Positions 15,562 through 23,351 of a stretch of DNA of 64,000 bases are shown here, piece by piece. A program made the position numbers and the translations under genes. Origin of the DNA: CAVTRI01 sp963737075 (GTDB taxonomy: Bacteria > Actinomycetota > Acidimicrobiia > Acidimicrobiales > Palsa-688); assembly GCA_963737075.1 (NCBI GenBank), contig CAVTRI010000001.1, forward strand, positions 868,001-932,000, in the 5' to 3' direction. The notes beneath the pieces were generated by a model. It was not told where the DNA came from. It worked only from the letters and a program-made list of their open reading frames with translations, and searched no databases. How positions within the stretch are numbered: position 1 is the stretch's first letter; each line of letters starts with the position of its first letter.

Positions 15562-16101
15562 TTAGCGACGCGGGCGGCGTTCGATCACCAGCACTCGAGC
15601 CCTACCTGGCGGCGGTGGGCAGAAGGCCGGCCGGGGCACGTCCGCACCCGCCGTGACGGAAAACGTTCCCTCCCATCGGCACCGTCCGGGAGCGTGGGGG
15701 CTGGTCCACAGGTGGGCCGCGTACGCAGGGACAATCAGGCGAGCCGACTGCAGCCGACTGCCGCGGTGGAGCAGTCGGCGCAGCAAGGCGGTGGTGATCC
15801 CGAACGGCGGGTTGGCCACCACGTGAAAAGGCTTCGTGGGCAGGCGCAAGTCCGAGGCGTCGGCGCGGACCACGATCACGTCACTCCCGAACCTGCGGCG
15901 CAGCGCGGCCGCGCGTCCTGGATGCATCTCCACGGCGATCACGCGGGCCCCAATCTCGAGGAGCGGACCCGTGATGACACCGGTGCCGGCACCGACGTCC
16001 ACGACGAGGGCGCCTCGGGGAAGCGAGGCGTCAGCGACGAGCCGCGCTGCCCAGCGGGGATCCAAGTGGTGCCAGCCCCACCATTGCGGTGGCCCTGACA
16101 C
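15562..16101 (-). CDS. Erm(37)-like short rRNA adenine N6-methyltransferase
   Basis: The 179-residue protein is a SAM-dependent methyltransferase of the Erm/KsgA family. Motif I is VVDVGAGTGVITGPL, followed by the acidic VIAVEMHPGRA, the ADASDLRLP motif, and NPPF in VVANPPFGIT, the target-adenine motif. It opens GWHHLDPRWAARLV and has no C-terminal helical domain. Both the length and this opening resemble the mycobacterial Erm(37) type, which methylates 23S rRNA at and around A2058 and gives intrinsic macrolide-lincosamide tolerance. Activity on rRNA is inferred from the family. KsgA proper is longer, so this is unlikely to be the housekeeping 16S enzyme. It converges with acyP, with 6 bases between them. 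Confidence 0.8.
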   Translation of the reverse strand: MSGPPQWWGWHHLDPRWAARLVADASLPRGALVVDVGAGTGVITGPLLEIGARVIAVEMHPGRAAALRRRFGSDVIVVRADASDLRLPTKPFHVVANPPFGITTALLRRLLHRGSRLQSARLIVPAYAAHLWTSPHAPGRCRWEGTFSVTAGADVPRPAFCPPPPGRARVLVIERRPRR

Positions 16102-16329
16102 GGCGGACCGTCACGAAGCAGATCACAACACCAGTCGAGGCGAACCCCGGGAGACATGCAAACGAATATCGTCACCCATGGTTGAGCAGTCATCCGTACC
16201 GCGGCATACGACCCTGGCACCGGTCGGATCTCGGAAGCCTCGGTCGGCACACCGGAAAGCAACGCGGCCGACGCGCGGCCAGCAGCAGAACGCGTACGGT
16301 ACAGGTGCACACGAGATGAGGAGGCAACC

Positions 16330-17610
16330 GTGGTTTGGGATTTCTCCACAGAGCCAGAGTTCCAGAAGAAGCTCGACTGGGCAGAAGAGTTCTGCCGGGA
16401 GGAGATCGAACCGCTCGACCTGGTCTTCCCGGGCGCCGTGCGCTCCAAGGATCCGCACGTGAAAGCCATCGTCGACCCGCTGAAGCAGCAGGTGAAGGAC
16501 CAGGGCTTGTGGGCGTTGTTCCTCGACGAGGAGCTGGGCGGACCGGGCTACGGGCAGCTCAAGCTGGCCCTGCTCAACGAGATTCTGGGCGCGTACGGGT
16601 CGGCCCCGGCCATCTTCGGCAGCGCGGCCCCCGACACGGGCAACATGGAGATGCTGGCGGTCTACGGCACCGAGGAACAGAAGCGCCGATGGCTCGAGCC
16701 TCTGCTCAACCAGGAGATCTTCTCCGCCTACTCGATGACCGAGCCCGAAGGCGGCTCGGATCCCAACTTGTTCAAGACCCACGCCGTGCGCGACGGCGAC
16801 GAGTGGGTCATCAACGGGGAGAAGTGGTTCACCAGCGCCGGTGAGGGCGCCGACATCCTGTTTGTCATGTGCAACAACGGGATGTTTGTCGTGCCGCGCG
16901 ATACCCCGGGCGTGGAGATCATGGACGTGCCCCGCCGGCACAACCACGTCCGCTATCACGACGTGCGGGTACCGCTCGACCACCTGCTCGGTCCCGAGGA
17001 TGGCGCCAAGGTCCTGGCCCAGCGCCGGCTGGGCGGCGGGCGAATCCACCACGCCATGCGCACCATCGCCCAGTGCAAGCGGGCCTTCGACATGATGTGC
17101 GAACGGGCGCTCAGCCGGCAGTCGCACGGGAAGGTGATCGCCGAGCACCAGATGGTCCAGGAGGCGATTGCTGACTCCTACGCGGAGATCAACATGCTCC
17201 GGCTGCTGGTGCTGTGGACGGCGTGGACGATCGACAACTCGAGCACCCAGGCGTCCCGGACCCAGATCTCAGCCTGCAAGTACACGTGCGCCAAGGTTCT
17301 CCGCGAGGTCTCCTACCGGGCGCTGCACATCATGGGCTCGCTCGGTACGACCAACCTGATGCCGCTGCAGGCCATGTACGCATCGGCGCCGACCATGGCG
17401 ATCGCCGACGGCGTCGATGAGGTGCACAAGGTGACCGTCGCCCGGAACATCCTGAAGGATTACCGGCCGCACGAAGGCCTGTGGCCGACGGAGTACCTGC
17501 CCGCCAAGCGGGAGAAGGCCCGAAAGAAGTACGAGGATCTGCTGGCCTCCGAATCCGTCCTGGCCGAGTACGCGGCACGGGCGGACCGCTGGTACGCACG
17601 GCAGGGGTAG
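16330..17610 (+). CDS. acyl-CoA dehydrogenase family protein
   Basis: A complete 426-residue acyl-CoA dehydrogenase. The N-terminal helical domain begins VWDFSTEPEFQKKLDWAEEF, the middle beta domain has SAYSMTEPEGGSDPNLF and the flavin-contact ITNGEKWF-type sequence VINGEKWFTSAG, and the C-terminal domain ends with IADGVDEVHKVTVARNILKD. The GTG start is supported by GAGGAGG just upstream. It resembles the truncated dehydrogenase at the left edge in its C-terminal motifs, pointing to a lineage rich in such paralogs. Acyl chain preference cannot be read from sequence. About 230 bases upstream hold no other gene. Confidence 0.92.
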   Translation: MVWDFSTEPEFQKKLDWAEEFCREEIEPLDLVFPGAVRSKDPHVKAIVDPLKQQVKDQGLWALFLDEELGGPGYGQLKLALLNEILGAYGSAPAIFGSAAPDTGNMEMLAVYGTEEQKRRWLEPLLNQEIFSAYSMTEPEGGSDPNLFKTHAVRDGDEWVINGEKWFTSAGEGADILFVMCNNGMFVVPRDTPGVEIMDVPRRHNHVRYHDVRVPLDHLLGPEDGAKVLAQRRLGGGRIHHAMRTIAQCKRAFDMMCERALSRQSHGKVIAEHQMVQEAIADSYAEINMLRLLVLWTAWTIDNSSTQASRTQISACKYTCAKVLREVSYRALHIMGSLGTTNLMPLQAMYASAPTMAIADGVDEVHKVTVARNILKDYRPHEGLWPTEYLPAKREKARKKYEDLLASESVLAEYAARADRWYARQG

Positions 17611-17756
17611 CCGACCCGCCGATTAAAGGGGGACAGGGCGTGCCGGCGGTTCGAGAGGTGGCCCGTGCCGCGGCTGGTCCCACACTGGCGCGCGGCATGC
17701 CGACGTTTGCTGAGTTCGCCGCGCGCCAGCAACCCGCTCCGCCGGATCGAACCCGG

Positions 17757-18518
17757 CTACCCGCTCATCCGTAGCAGCCCGAACACGGCGCCTTGGGGGT
17801 CGATCACCACCGCGAGGCGACCGCCGGGGAAATCCATCGGCCCCATGACGCGTCCGCCGAGCTCATTCGCACGCGCCGCCGCGACATCGACGTCGTCGAC
17901 GCCGAAGTACACCAGCCAGTGCGACGGAACGTCGGCCGGTACTTGCGGAGGCATGGACATCATCCCGCCGACGGCTTCCGAGCCGAGGTGGAGCTCGTGG
18001 TACGTCATCTCCCCCTCGTGGGTTTGGACCGTCCACCCGAACGCGGCCGGATAGAACCGCTTGGCAACGTCGACGTCTCGGGTGTTGAGCTCCACCCACG
18101 ACATGGCGCCGTTCTCGCGGATGAGATCGGCGCCCTTGTGCTCGCCCGGCTGCCAGATCGAGAGGAAGGCGCCATCGGGACCTTGAAACACGGCCATGCG
18201 TCCAGCGCCCATGACGTCCATCGGCGCCACGACGACCTTGCCGCCGGCGTCCTCTACTTTTCGGGCCGCCTGGTCGGCATTGCTGACGGCGATGTAGACG
18301 GACCAGGCCGGAGGGCCCGGATTCTGCTGAGGACCGTACCCGGCGACCATCTTGTTGTCTTTTGTGAAGAACCCGTAACCCCCGGTCTGCTCCGGCGGCC
18401 CGGCGTCCATGGCCCCCCAGCCAAAAAGGGCACCATAGAACTGTTTGGCTGCTTGAACGTCGGTGCCGATATCGACCCAGGACGCGGTGCCGGGCTGATG
18501 CTGGTCTACTGCAGGCAC
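17757..18518 (-). CDS. two-domain VOC/glyoxalase-like protein (Cfp30B type)
   Basis: The 253-residue protein is a tandem of two vicinal-oxygen-chelate domains (about 8-125 and 135-250), each opening with a W-x-D/E-x-x-T motif: TASWVDIGTDVQAAKQFYGA and MSWVELNTRDVDVAKRFYPA. VPMDV-type loops (VVVAPMDVMGAGRMAVFQGP) and FLSIWQPG end the first domain. It resembles the mycobacterial CFP30B family and antibiotic-binding or glyoxalase-like proteins. Metal ligands are incomplete, so catalysis is not assured. The GTG at 18518 has GAGGAG at the right distance. It lies downstream of the PrpD-like gene on the same strand, with 29 bases between. Confidence 0.85.
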   Translation of the reverse strand: MPAVDQHQPGTASWVDIGTDVQAAKQFYGALFGWGAMDAGPPEQTGGYGFFTKDNKMVAGYGPQQNPGPPAWSVYIAVSNADQAARKVEDAGGKVVVAPMDVMGAGRMAVFQGPDGAFLSIWQPGEHKGADLIRENGAMSWVELNTRDVDVAKRFYPAAFGWTVQTHEGEMTYHELHLGSEAVGGMMSMPPQVPADVPSHWLVYFGVDDVDVAAARANELGGRVMGPMDFPGGRLAVVIDPQGAVFGLLRMSG

Positions 18519-18547
18519 GACCGCTCCTCGTGTTTCGACGGGATTCC

Positions 18548-19915
18548 TCAGGACGATACACCCGAAGGGACGGCGGTCAGACGGAGAAGGCGGCCGATGT
18601 CGTCCACCGAACAGAGATCGAGAGCTAAGTCCGCCAACTCTTTCGCGGTCGCGGCCCCGACGACCGGCATGGCCAGGGCGTCGAACTTGGCCCGCAGCGC
18701 GGCCTGCTGGCCCGACAGATCGGTAGCGGGCTGGAACACGTCGACCGCCGCGGTGAGCCGCCCGCCGTCGCGCAGGTTGAGATCCACGGCCGTGGCGCCG
18801 GGCGTTCCGTCGGCGACCACCTGCACCCGGTCCCGGATCGCCACCAGTGCCGGCTCCGTCGCGCAGGTGTCGCTGAACGTCGCCGGGGCCGCCGTGTCCC
18901 GTCCCGCCAGGGTCATTGCGGCCAGATGGCGCAAGCTGAACTTGACCTCCAGCCCTGTGCTCGGCTCGGGAATGGCGCACATCCCCAACTGCATGTCAGT
19001 GGCGTGCACCGTGACGGCCTCGACGTCGGCGGGCTCGACGCCCGAGCGGTCACGAAGCTGTCGCAGGCCCTCGATCGCCGAATGCGTCTCGTAGCACGCC
19101 GCGTGGTACTTGAACAGCGTGTCCCGAAGGAACCAGCCGTGCGGTGCCGGGCGGTCAGCCCACGCAGGATCGACCTCCGCGCCGCTCACGGCCGCGAACC
19201 CCTGATCCGCTTCGATTCCGTCCCGGCGGGCAGTAAAACCGTGCGCGGCCAGCCGCGCCGCCAGTAAACCATTGGCGCACGCCTTCCCAGCGTGCAGCGG
19301 TTTGCTCATCGTCCCGAACATGGCCTTGAGCCCAGCCGCCTGGGTGGCCGCCAGCCCGAGCGCCGTCGCGGTCGTCGACGCGTCCAGGCCGAGCAGGCGG
19401 GCGCAGGCGGCGGCGGCGCCGAACGTCCCCGCCGTCCCCGTCGCGTGGAACCCGCGCAGGTACGGCTCGCGCCCGACGGCCATCGCCACCCGGCACTCGG
19501 TTTCGTAGCCGGCCACGAACGCAACCAGCACGTCACGGCCCGGGCTGCGGTGGGTTTCTGCCAAGGCCAGGAGCGCACCCAGGATGGCGACACTGGGATG
19601 GCCGGTCATGGCCCAATTGACGTCGTCGTAGTCGAGGGCGTGCGAGGCCGTGCCGTTCACCAGCGCCGCGGGGGTGGCGGGCAACCGGCTTGCGGTGCCG
19701 ATCACTGTGGCTCCGGTGTCGCCAGGGTGTTCGTCGAGGGCGGCTGCCAGGGCGATGCGGGCGGCGGCCTCGGCCGATCCGGCGAGCGTCACCCCGAGCC
19801 AGTCCAGCAGGCATTGGCCTCCGAGCTCTACCACGTCGTCGGGAAGGTCTTCGGCCTGGTAGCCGGCCGCCTGGGCCGCCAGCGTGGCGGTGAGGCCCGA
19901 GGGGCTAGGTGTCAT
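18548..19915 (-). CDS. MmgE/PrpD family protein
   Basis: A 455-residue MmgE/PrpD protein, a family that includes 2-methylcitrate dehydratase, cis-aconitate decarboxylase and iminodisuccinate epimerase. Family motifs are CLLDWLGVTLAGS, NGTASHALDYDDVNWAMTGH, FHATGTAGTFGAAAACARLL, SKPLHAGKACANGLLAARLA and KYHAACYETHSAIEGLRQL. No methylcitrate synthase lies near, so a classical propionate role is not supported. Instead it sits with CoA-transferase and MaoC genes, pointing to a dicarboxylate or branched-acid pathway. The ATG at 19915 overlaps the stop of the CoA-transferase gene (ATGA), so they are cotranslated. Confidence 0.88.
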   Translation of the reverse strand: MTPSPSGLTATLAAQAAGYQAEDLPDDVVELGGQCLLDWLGVTLAGSAEAAARIALAAALDEHPGDTGATVIGTASRLPATPAALVNGTASHALDYDDVNWAMTGHPSVAILGALLALAETHRSPGRDVLVAFVAGYETECRVAMAVGREPYLRGFHATGTAGTFGAAAACARLLGLDASTTATALGLAATQAAGLKAMFGTMSKPLHAGKACANGLLAARLAAHGFTARRDGIEADQGFAAVSGAEVDPAWADRPAPHGWFLRDTLFKYHAACYETHSAIEGLRQLRDRSGVEPADVEAVTVHATDMQLGMCAIPEPSTGLEVKFSLRHLAAMTLAGRDTAAPATFSDTCATEPALVAIRDRVQVVADGTPGATAVDLNLRDGGRLTAAVDVFQPATDLSGQQAALRAKFDALAMPVVGAATAKELADLALDLCSVDDIGRLLRLTAVPSGVSS

Positions 19916-21081
19916 GTGCGCCACTCCTTCAGGATCTCGTCGACGTCGTGCTCGCCGAGCCGGGGCGCCCGGCGCTCGACAGCTGTCGGGGTGTGGGTGA
20001 ACTTGATCGGTTGGCCGGCGACCGTCACCGGCTCGTCGCTGCCGGGCTGGGGGACCTGCGCAAGCATGTGCCTGGCCGCCACGTGGGGGTCGGCGAAGAT
20101 AGCGGCGGCGTCGTTGACCGGGCCCATCGGCACCCGGCCGCCGAGCGCGGCCACCACGTCCGCGTTGGTGCGGGCGGCCAGCCACTCGCCCAGGATTGCC
20201 CGGACCTCACCGGCCCGGGCGACCCGGTCGCGGTTGGTCCGAAATCTCACGTCGGTGGCGAGCGTCTCGCCGCTGATCGTGGCCGCCAGCGTCCGCCACT
20301 GCCGGTCGTCGGGGGCGGCTATCGCTACCCAGCCGTCGCCGGTGCGGAACACGTCGAACGGGCAGAGCAGCGGGTGCCCGTTGCCTTGGGGGCGGGGGAT
20401 TTCGCCGGTGTAGGAGTGCTGGTAGACGATGCGTTCGCACAGTGACAGCACCGCGTCGTACATGCCGACGTCAACGAACTGCCCCTCCCCGGTCTCGCGC
20501 GCGTGCCGGACTGCGGCGAGCACGCCGACCGTGAGCAGCGCGGCCGGGAAAAGGTCGCCGATTCCCGGGCCCGACTTGACCGGCTCGTGTTCGGTCGGTC
20601 CGGTGATGCCGACGAGGCCGCCCATGGCCTGCGCCACGACGTCGAAAGCCGGCCAGTCCTGGTACGGGCTCGCCCCGGTGCGGGGGTCTCCGAAGCCGCG
20701 TATGGCGGCGTACACGAGTCGCGGGTTCCGGGCGGCGAGGACTTCGTAGCCGACGCCCAGGCGGTCCATGACGCCGGCGGAGTAGTTCTCCACCAGGACA
20801 TCGGCGACGTCGGCCATATCCAGGAAGCGCTCTCGGTCGGGCGGGTTCTTGAGGTCGAGCACCACGCACCGTTTGCCACGGTTGATCGATTGGAAGTAGC
20901 CGCTCAGCCCCTCGGGCGTGTCTCCGGGGCGAAACGGCCCTGTTCCGCGGGTTCCGTCCCCTTGCGGCGGTTCCACCTTCACCACGTCGGCGCCGAGGTC
21001 GGCGAGCAGCATGGTGGCGTACGGCCCGGCCAACATCCTGGTCAGGTCGACCACGCGCAATCCCATCAGCGGCCCGCTCAT
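19912..21081 (-). CDS. CaiB/BaiF family (class III) CoA-transferase
   Basis: The 389-residue protein is a class III CoA-transferase, which moves CoA between carboxylic acids through an aspartyl-CoA intermediate. The start LMGLRVVDLTRMLAGPYATM, LLADLGADVVKVEPP and NRGKRCVVLDLKNP are family hallmarks, and the nucleophile is Asp147 in PAFDVVAQAMGG. PHVAARHML and MGPVNDA are further conserved pieces. It is followed by the PrpD-like gene with a 4-base overlap and preceded, 23 bases away, by the MaoC pair on the same strand. Donor and acceptor acids cannot be told from sequence. Confidence 0.92.
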   Translation of the reverse strand: MSGPLMGLRVVDLTRMLAGPYATMLLADLGADVVKVEPPQGDGTRGTGPFRPGDTPEGLSGYFQSINRGKRCVVLDLKNPPDRERFLDMADVADVLVENYSAGVMDRLGVGYEVLAARNPRLVYAAIRGFGDPRTGASPYQDWPAFDVVAQAMGGLVGITGPTEHEPVKSGPGIGDLFPAALLTVGVLAAVRHARETGEGQFVDVGMYDAVLSLCERIVYQHSYTGEIPRPQGNGHPLLCPFDVFRTGDGWVAIAAPDDRQWRTLAATISGETLATDVRFRTNRDRVARAGEVRAILGEWLAARTNADVVAALGGRVPMGPVNDAAAIFADPHVAARHMLAQVPQPGSDEPVTVAGQPIKFTHTPTAVERRAPRLGEHDVDEILKEWRT

Positions 21082-21104
21082 GCGTCAGCGTCTCCGATGC
21101 GCCA

Positions 21105-21589
21105 TCAGCGACGACCCCAGTGGGAAAAGCGCTTCACCAGTACGGTTCGTTTTCCTTCGAACACCACCCGATCGTCCTGGTCGATCCCCCAGTGGTGAAA
21201 GTGGACGACGCCGGCATCCTCCCGCTCCGGCGACGGGTCAGCGGCCCGTACTTCAGTCAGGGCGTAAAGCGTGTCGCCGTGGTGGACCGGTGCCAGGAAC
21301 CGCAGCCCGTCACAGCCCAACTCGGCGAGCGCCTGCTCGGCCGTGTCCTGGCTGGCGAGCCCGAATACGAGTGACGCGGTAATGAGCCCGAACACCACCC
21401 GGCCCGATCCGAGAGGCGAGTCGCGGAGGTAGTGCTCGTTCCAGTGGGCCTGCGCGGTGTTCATCACCTGTTTGGACACGAAGCCGTTCTCCACCTCGCC
21501 GACCGTCGCCCCGCGGCGTGGCGCATCCGCTGGCCGGGCGCCCAGTCCTCGAACCACCCCCGCCCCCCGGTCAGCGAAGCGAGGGTCAC
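21105..21589 (-). CDS. MaoC-like acyl dehydratase, one apparent frameshift near the 5' end
   Basis: A hot-dog-fold MaoC-type enoyl-CoA hydratase of about 160 residues. The body (VENGFVSKQVMNTAQAHWNE, SGRVVFGLITASLVFGLASQ, FLAPVHHGDTLYALTEV) reads in the frame down from 21557. The expected N-terminus, TGGRGWFEDWAPGQRMRHA, is in another frame that starts at a GTG overlapping the stop of the partner MaoC gene (GTGA at 21586-21589). The frames join if one C is restored near 21508-21516. The His in WNEHYLRD may be the catalytic histidine. The overlap with the partner implies that a two-subunit hydratase is made. Confidence 0.75.
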
Positions 21590-22071
21590 GAAGGCCGCCG
21601 GGCGACGAGATTGGTGCGCCGGAAGTCGACCACCAGCTCGCCGCGCTGGTTACGGCCCTCGGTGTGCCAGGTCACGATCCCAACTCCGGGCCGGCTCCCA
21701 GAGGGCCGGGTCTCGAGGACGGTCGAACGGGCCATGAGCGTGTCACCGGGATGCACCGCACGGTGGAACGTGCACGCGTCGAGCCCCAGGAACGGCCCGC
21801 CGGCCTCGCTCAGGTCCTCCACCGACAGACCGACCACCGTGCAGAGGACCAGCATCGGGTTGACCACCGCATCGGGATGGCCGTGGGCCCGGGCAAACTC
21901 CGCGTTCAGGTACATGGGCAGCCAGGTGCACATGGCGGTCGAGAACAGGGCGTTATCGCCGACGGTGAGCGTCCGCCCCCAGTGGTGCTCGAGCGCTTGG
22001 CCCACCTCGAAATCCTCGAAGTGATGTCCGTGAGAGACCAGGGGAAAGGTGGCCGCATCGACGTCGGGCAC
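21586..22071 (-). CDS. MaoC-like dehydratase partner subunit
   Basis: About 161 residues with the hot-dog fold: HHFEDFEVGQALEHHWGRTL at the start, PMLVLCTVVGLSVEDLSE in the long central helix and AVHPGDTLMARSTVLETRPS. The usual hydratase-2 D-x4-H catalytic pair is not apparent: where N-P-L-H is expected there is WLPMYLNAEFA. This suggests a structural rather than catalytic subunit. Start is ambiguous between GTG codons at 22071 and 22080. The gene is divergent from the acyl-CoA dehydrogenase gene that begins near 22098. Confidence 0.78.
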   Translation of the reverse strand: MPDVDAATFPLVSHGHHFEDFEVGQALEHHWGRTLTVGDNALFSTAMCTWLPMYLNAEFARAHGHPDAVVNPMLVLCTVVGLSVEDLSEAGGPFLGLDACTFHRAVHPGDTLMARSTVLETRPSGSRPGVGIVTWHTEGRNQRGELVVDFRRTNLVARRPS

Positions 22072-22097
22072 GCCGCCCACACTAAGCCGGCGACTCG

Positions 22098-23345
22098 TTG
22101 GACAAGCAACCCACGGGCGGCGACACTCAAGGTGTGCCGCAGCTACCCGTCGCGCCCCCATCCCTGCCGGCCGCCTACGCCACCGCCGACCGGCTGGCGA
22201 TGTTGCAGACGGTCCGGCGCTTCGCCATGGAGGAGGTGCTGCCGGCTGCGAACGAGCTGGACCCCGTGCAGGGCGAGATCCCGGCGTCCCTGGTCGAAAA
22301 GATGGCGGACATCGGCCTGTTCGGCATCCTCGTGCCCATCGAGTACGGCGGGCTGGGCCTGGGCCTGGTCGAGTACTGCCTCGTCACCGAGGAGCTGGCC
22401 CGGGCATGGATGAGCGTGGCCAGCCTCATTGCTCGGGGCAACGGGCTCGGCGGCGGCTTCACCGCCGAACAGCGCAGCACACTGCTGCCAAAGGTCGCCC
22501 GGGGCGAGTGGCTGGGGGCGTTCGCGCTGTCCGAACCGGGAGCTGGGTCCGACATCGCGTCCATCCGCACCCGGGCCGAGCGTGAGGGCGACGAATGGGT
22601 CATCACCGGGCAGAAGATGTGGTGCACGTTCGCCGACCAGGCTGACTACCTGGTCGTGATCGCCCGCACCACCCCGTACGATCCCGCCCGCCGTCACGCC
22701 GGTATCCGAAACTTCTACGTGCCCAAGGAGCGGGGGTCATTTCCCAAGGGACTGTCAGGGACCCCGATCCGCAAGATCGGCTACCACGGCTGGAAGACCT
22801 GGGAATTGTCGTTCGACGGCCTGCGGGTGCCAGCCGACCACCTCCTCGGCGCCGAGGAGGAGGCGGGAGACCAGAGCGCGGGATTCCGCCGGGTGTCTCG
22901 AGGGCTGTCGGTTGCTCGCGTCCACACGGCGGCCCGGAGCATCGGCCTCGCCCGTGGCGGCGTGGAGGACGCGGTCGATTACGCCCAGGAGCGCGTTCAG
23001 TTCGATCAGCCGATCTCCGACTTCCAGGCGATCCGGTTCAAGCTGGCAGACATGATCGCCCAGGTGGAGGCGGCGAGGGCGTTCATGTACCAGGTCGCGG
23101 CGGACGCCGATGCCGGCCGGGCGGTGGACCATCAGGCGTCGATGCTCAAGTACCTCGCGAGCGAGATGGCGGAGAGGGTCACCAGCGAGGCCATCCAGGT
23201 GCTCGGCGGGGCCGGCTACACGACGGATTTCGCGGTGGAACGGTACTGGCGCGACGCCCGCCTGACGCGAATCTTCGAAGGGACATCAGAAATCCAGCTC
23301 CGCATCGTCTCGGACCGCTACCTTCCGCGCCCGCCTTTACACTGA
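22098..23345 (+). CDS. acyl-CoA dehydrogenase family protein
   Basis: A 415-residue acyl-CoA dehydrogenase. FALSEPGAGSDIASIRTRAE and WVITGQKMWCTFADQADYLV form the flavin-binding middle domain. RIGYHGWKTWELSF-like sequence and ARSIGLARGGVEDAVDYAQE begin the C-terminal bundle, and QVLGGAGYTTDFAVERYWRD plus IFEGTSEIQLRIVSDRYL close it. The latter is a typical short/medium-chain pattern. The start may be TTG 22098 or GTG 22134; neither has a strong ribosome site. It is divergent from the MaoC/CoA-transferase/PrpD genes and probably serves the same acyl-CoA pathway. Confidence 0.9.
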   Translation: MDKQPTGGDTQGVPQLPVAPPSLPAAYATADRLAMLQTVRRFAMEEVLPAANELDPVQGEIPASLVEKMADIGLFGILVPIEYGGLGLGLVEYCLVTEELARAWMSVASLIARGNGLGGGFTAEQRSTLLPKVARGEWLGAFALSEPGAGSDIASIRTRAEREGDEWVITGQKMWCTFADQADYLVVIARTTPYDPARRHAGIRNFYVPKERGSFPKGLSGTPIRKIGYHGWKTWELSFDGLRVPADHLLGAEEEAGDQSAGFRRVSRGLSVARVHTAARSIGLARGGVEDAVDYAQERVQFDQPISDFQAIRFKLADMIAQVEAARAFMYQVAADADAGRAVDHQASMLKYLASEMAERVTSEAIQVLGGAGYTTDFAVERYWRDARLTRIFEGTSEIQLRIVSDRYLPRPPLH

Positions 23346-23351
23346 GGGGCC

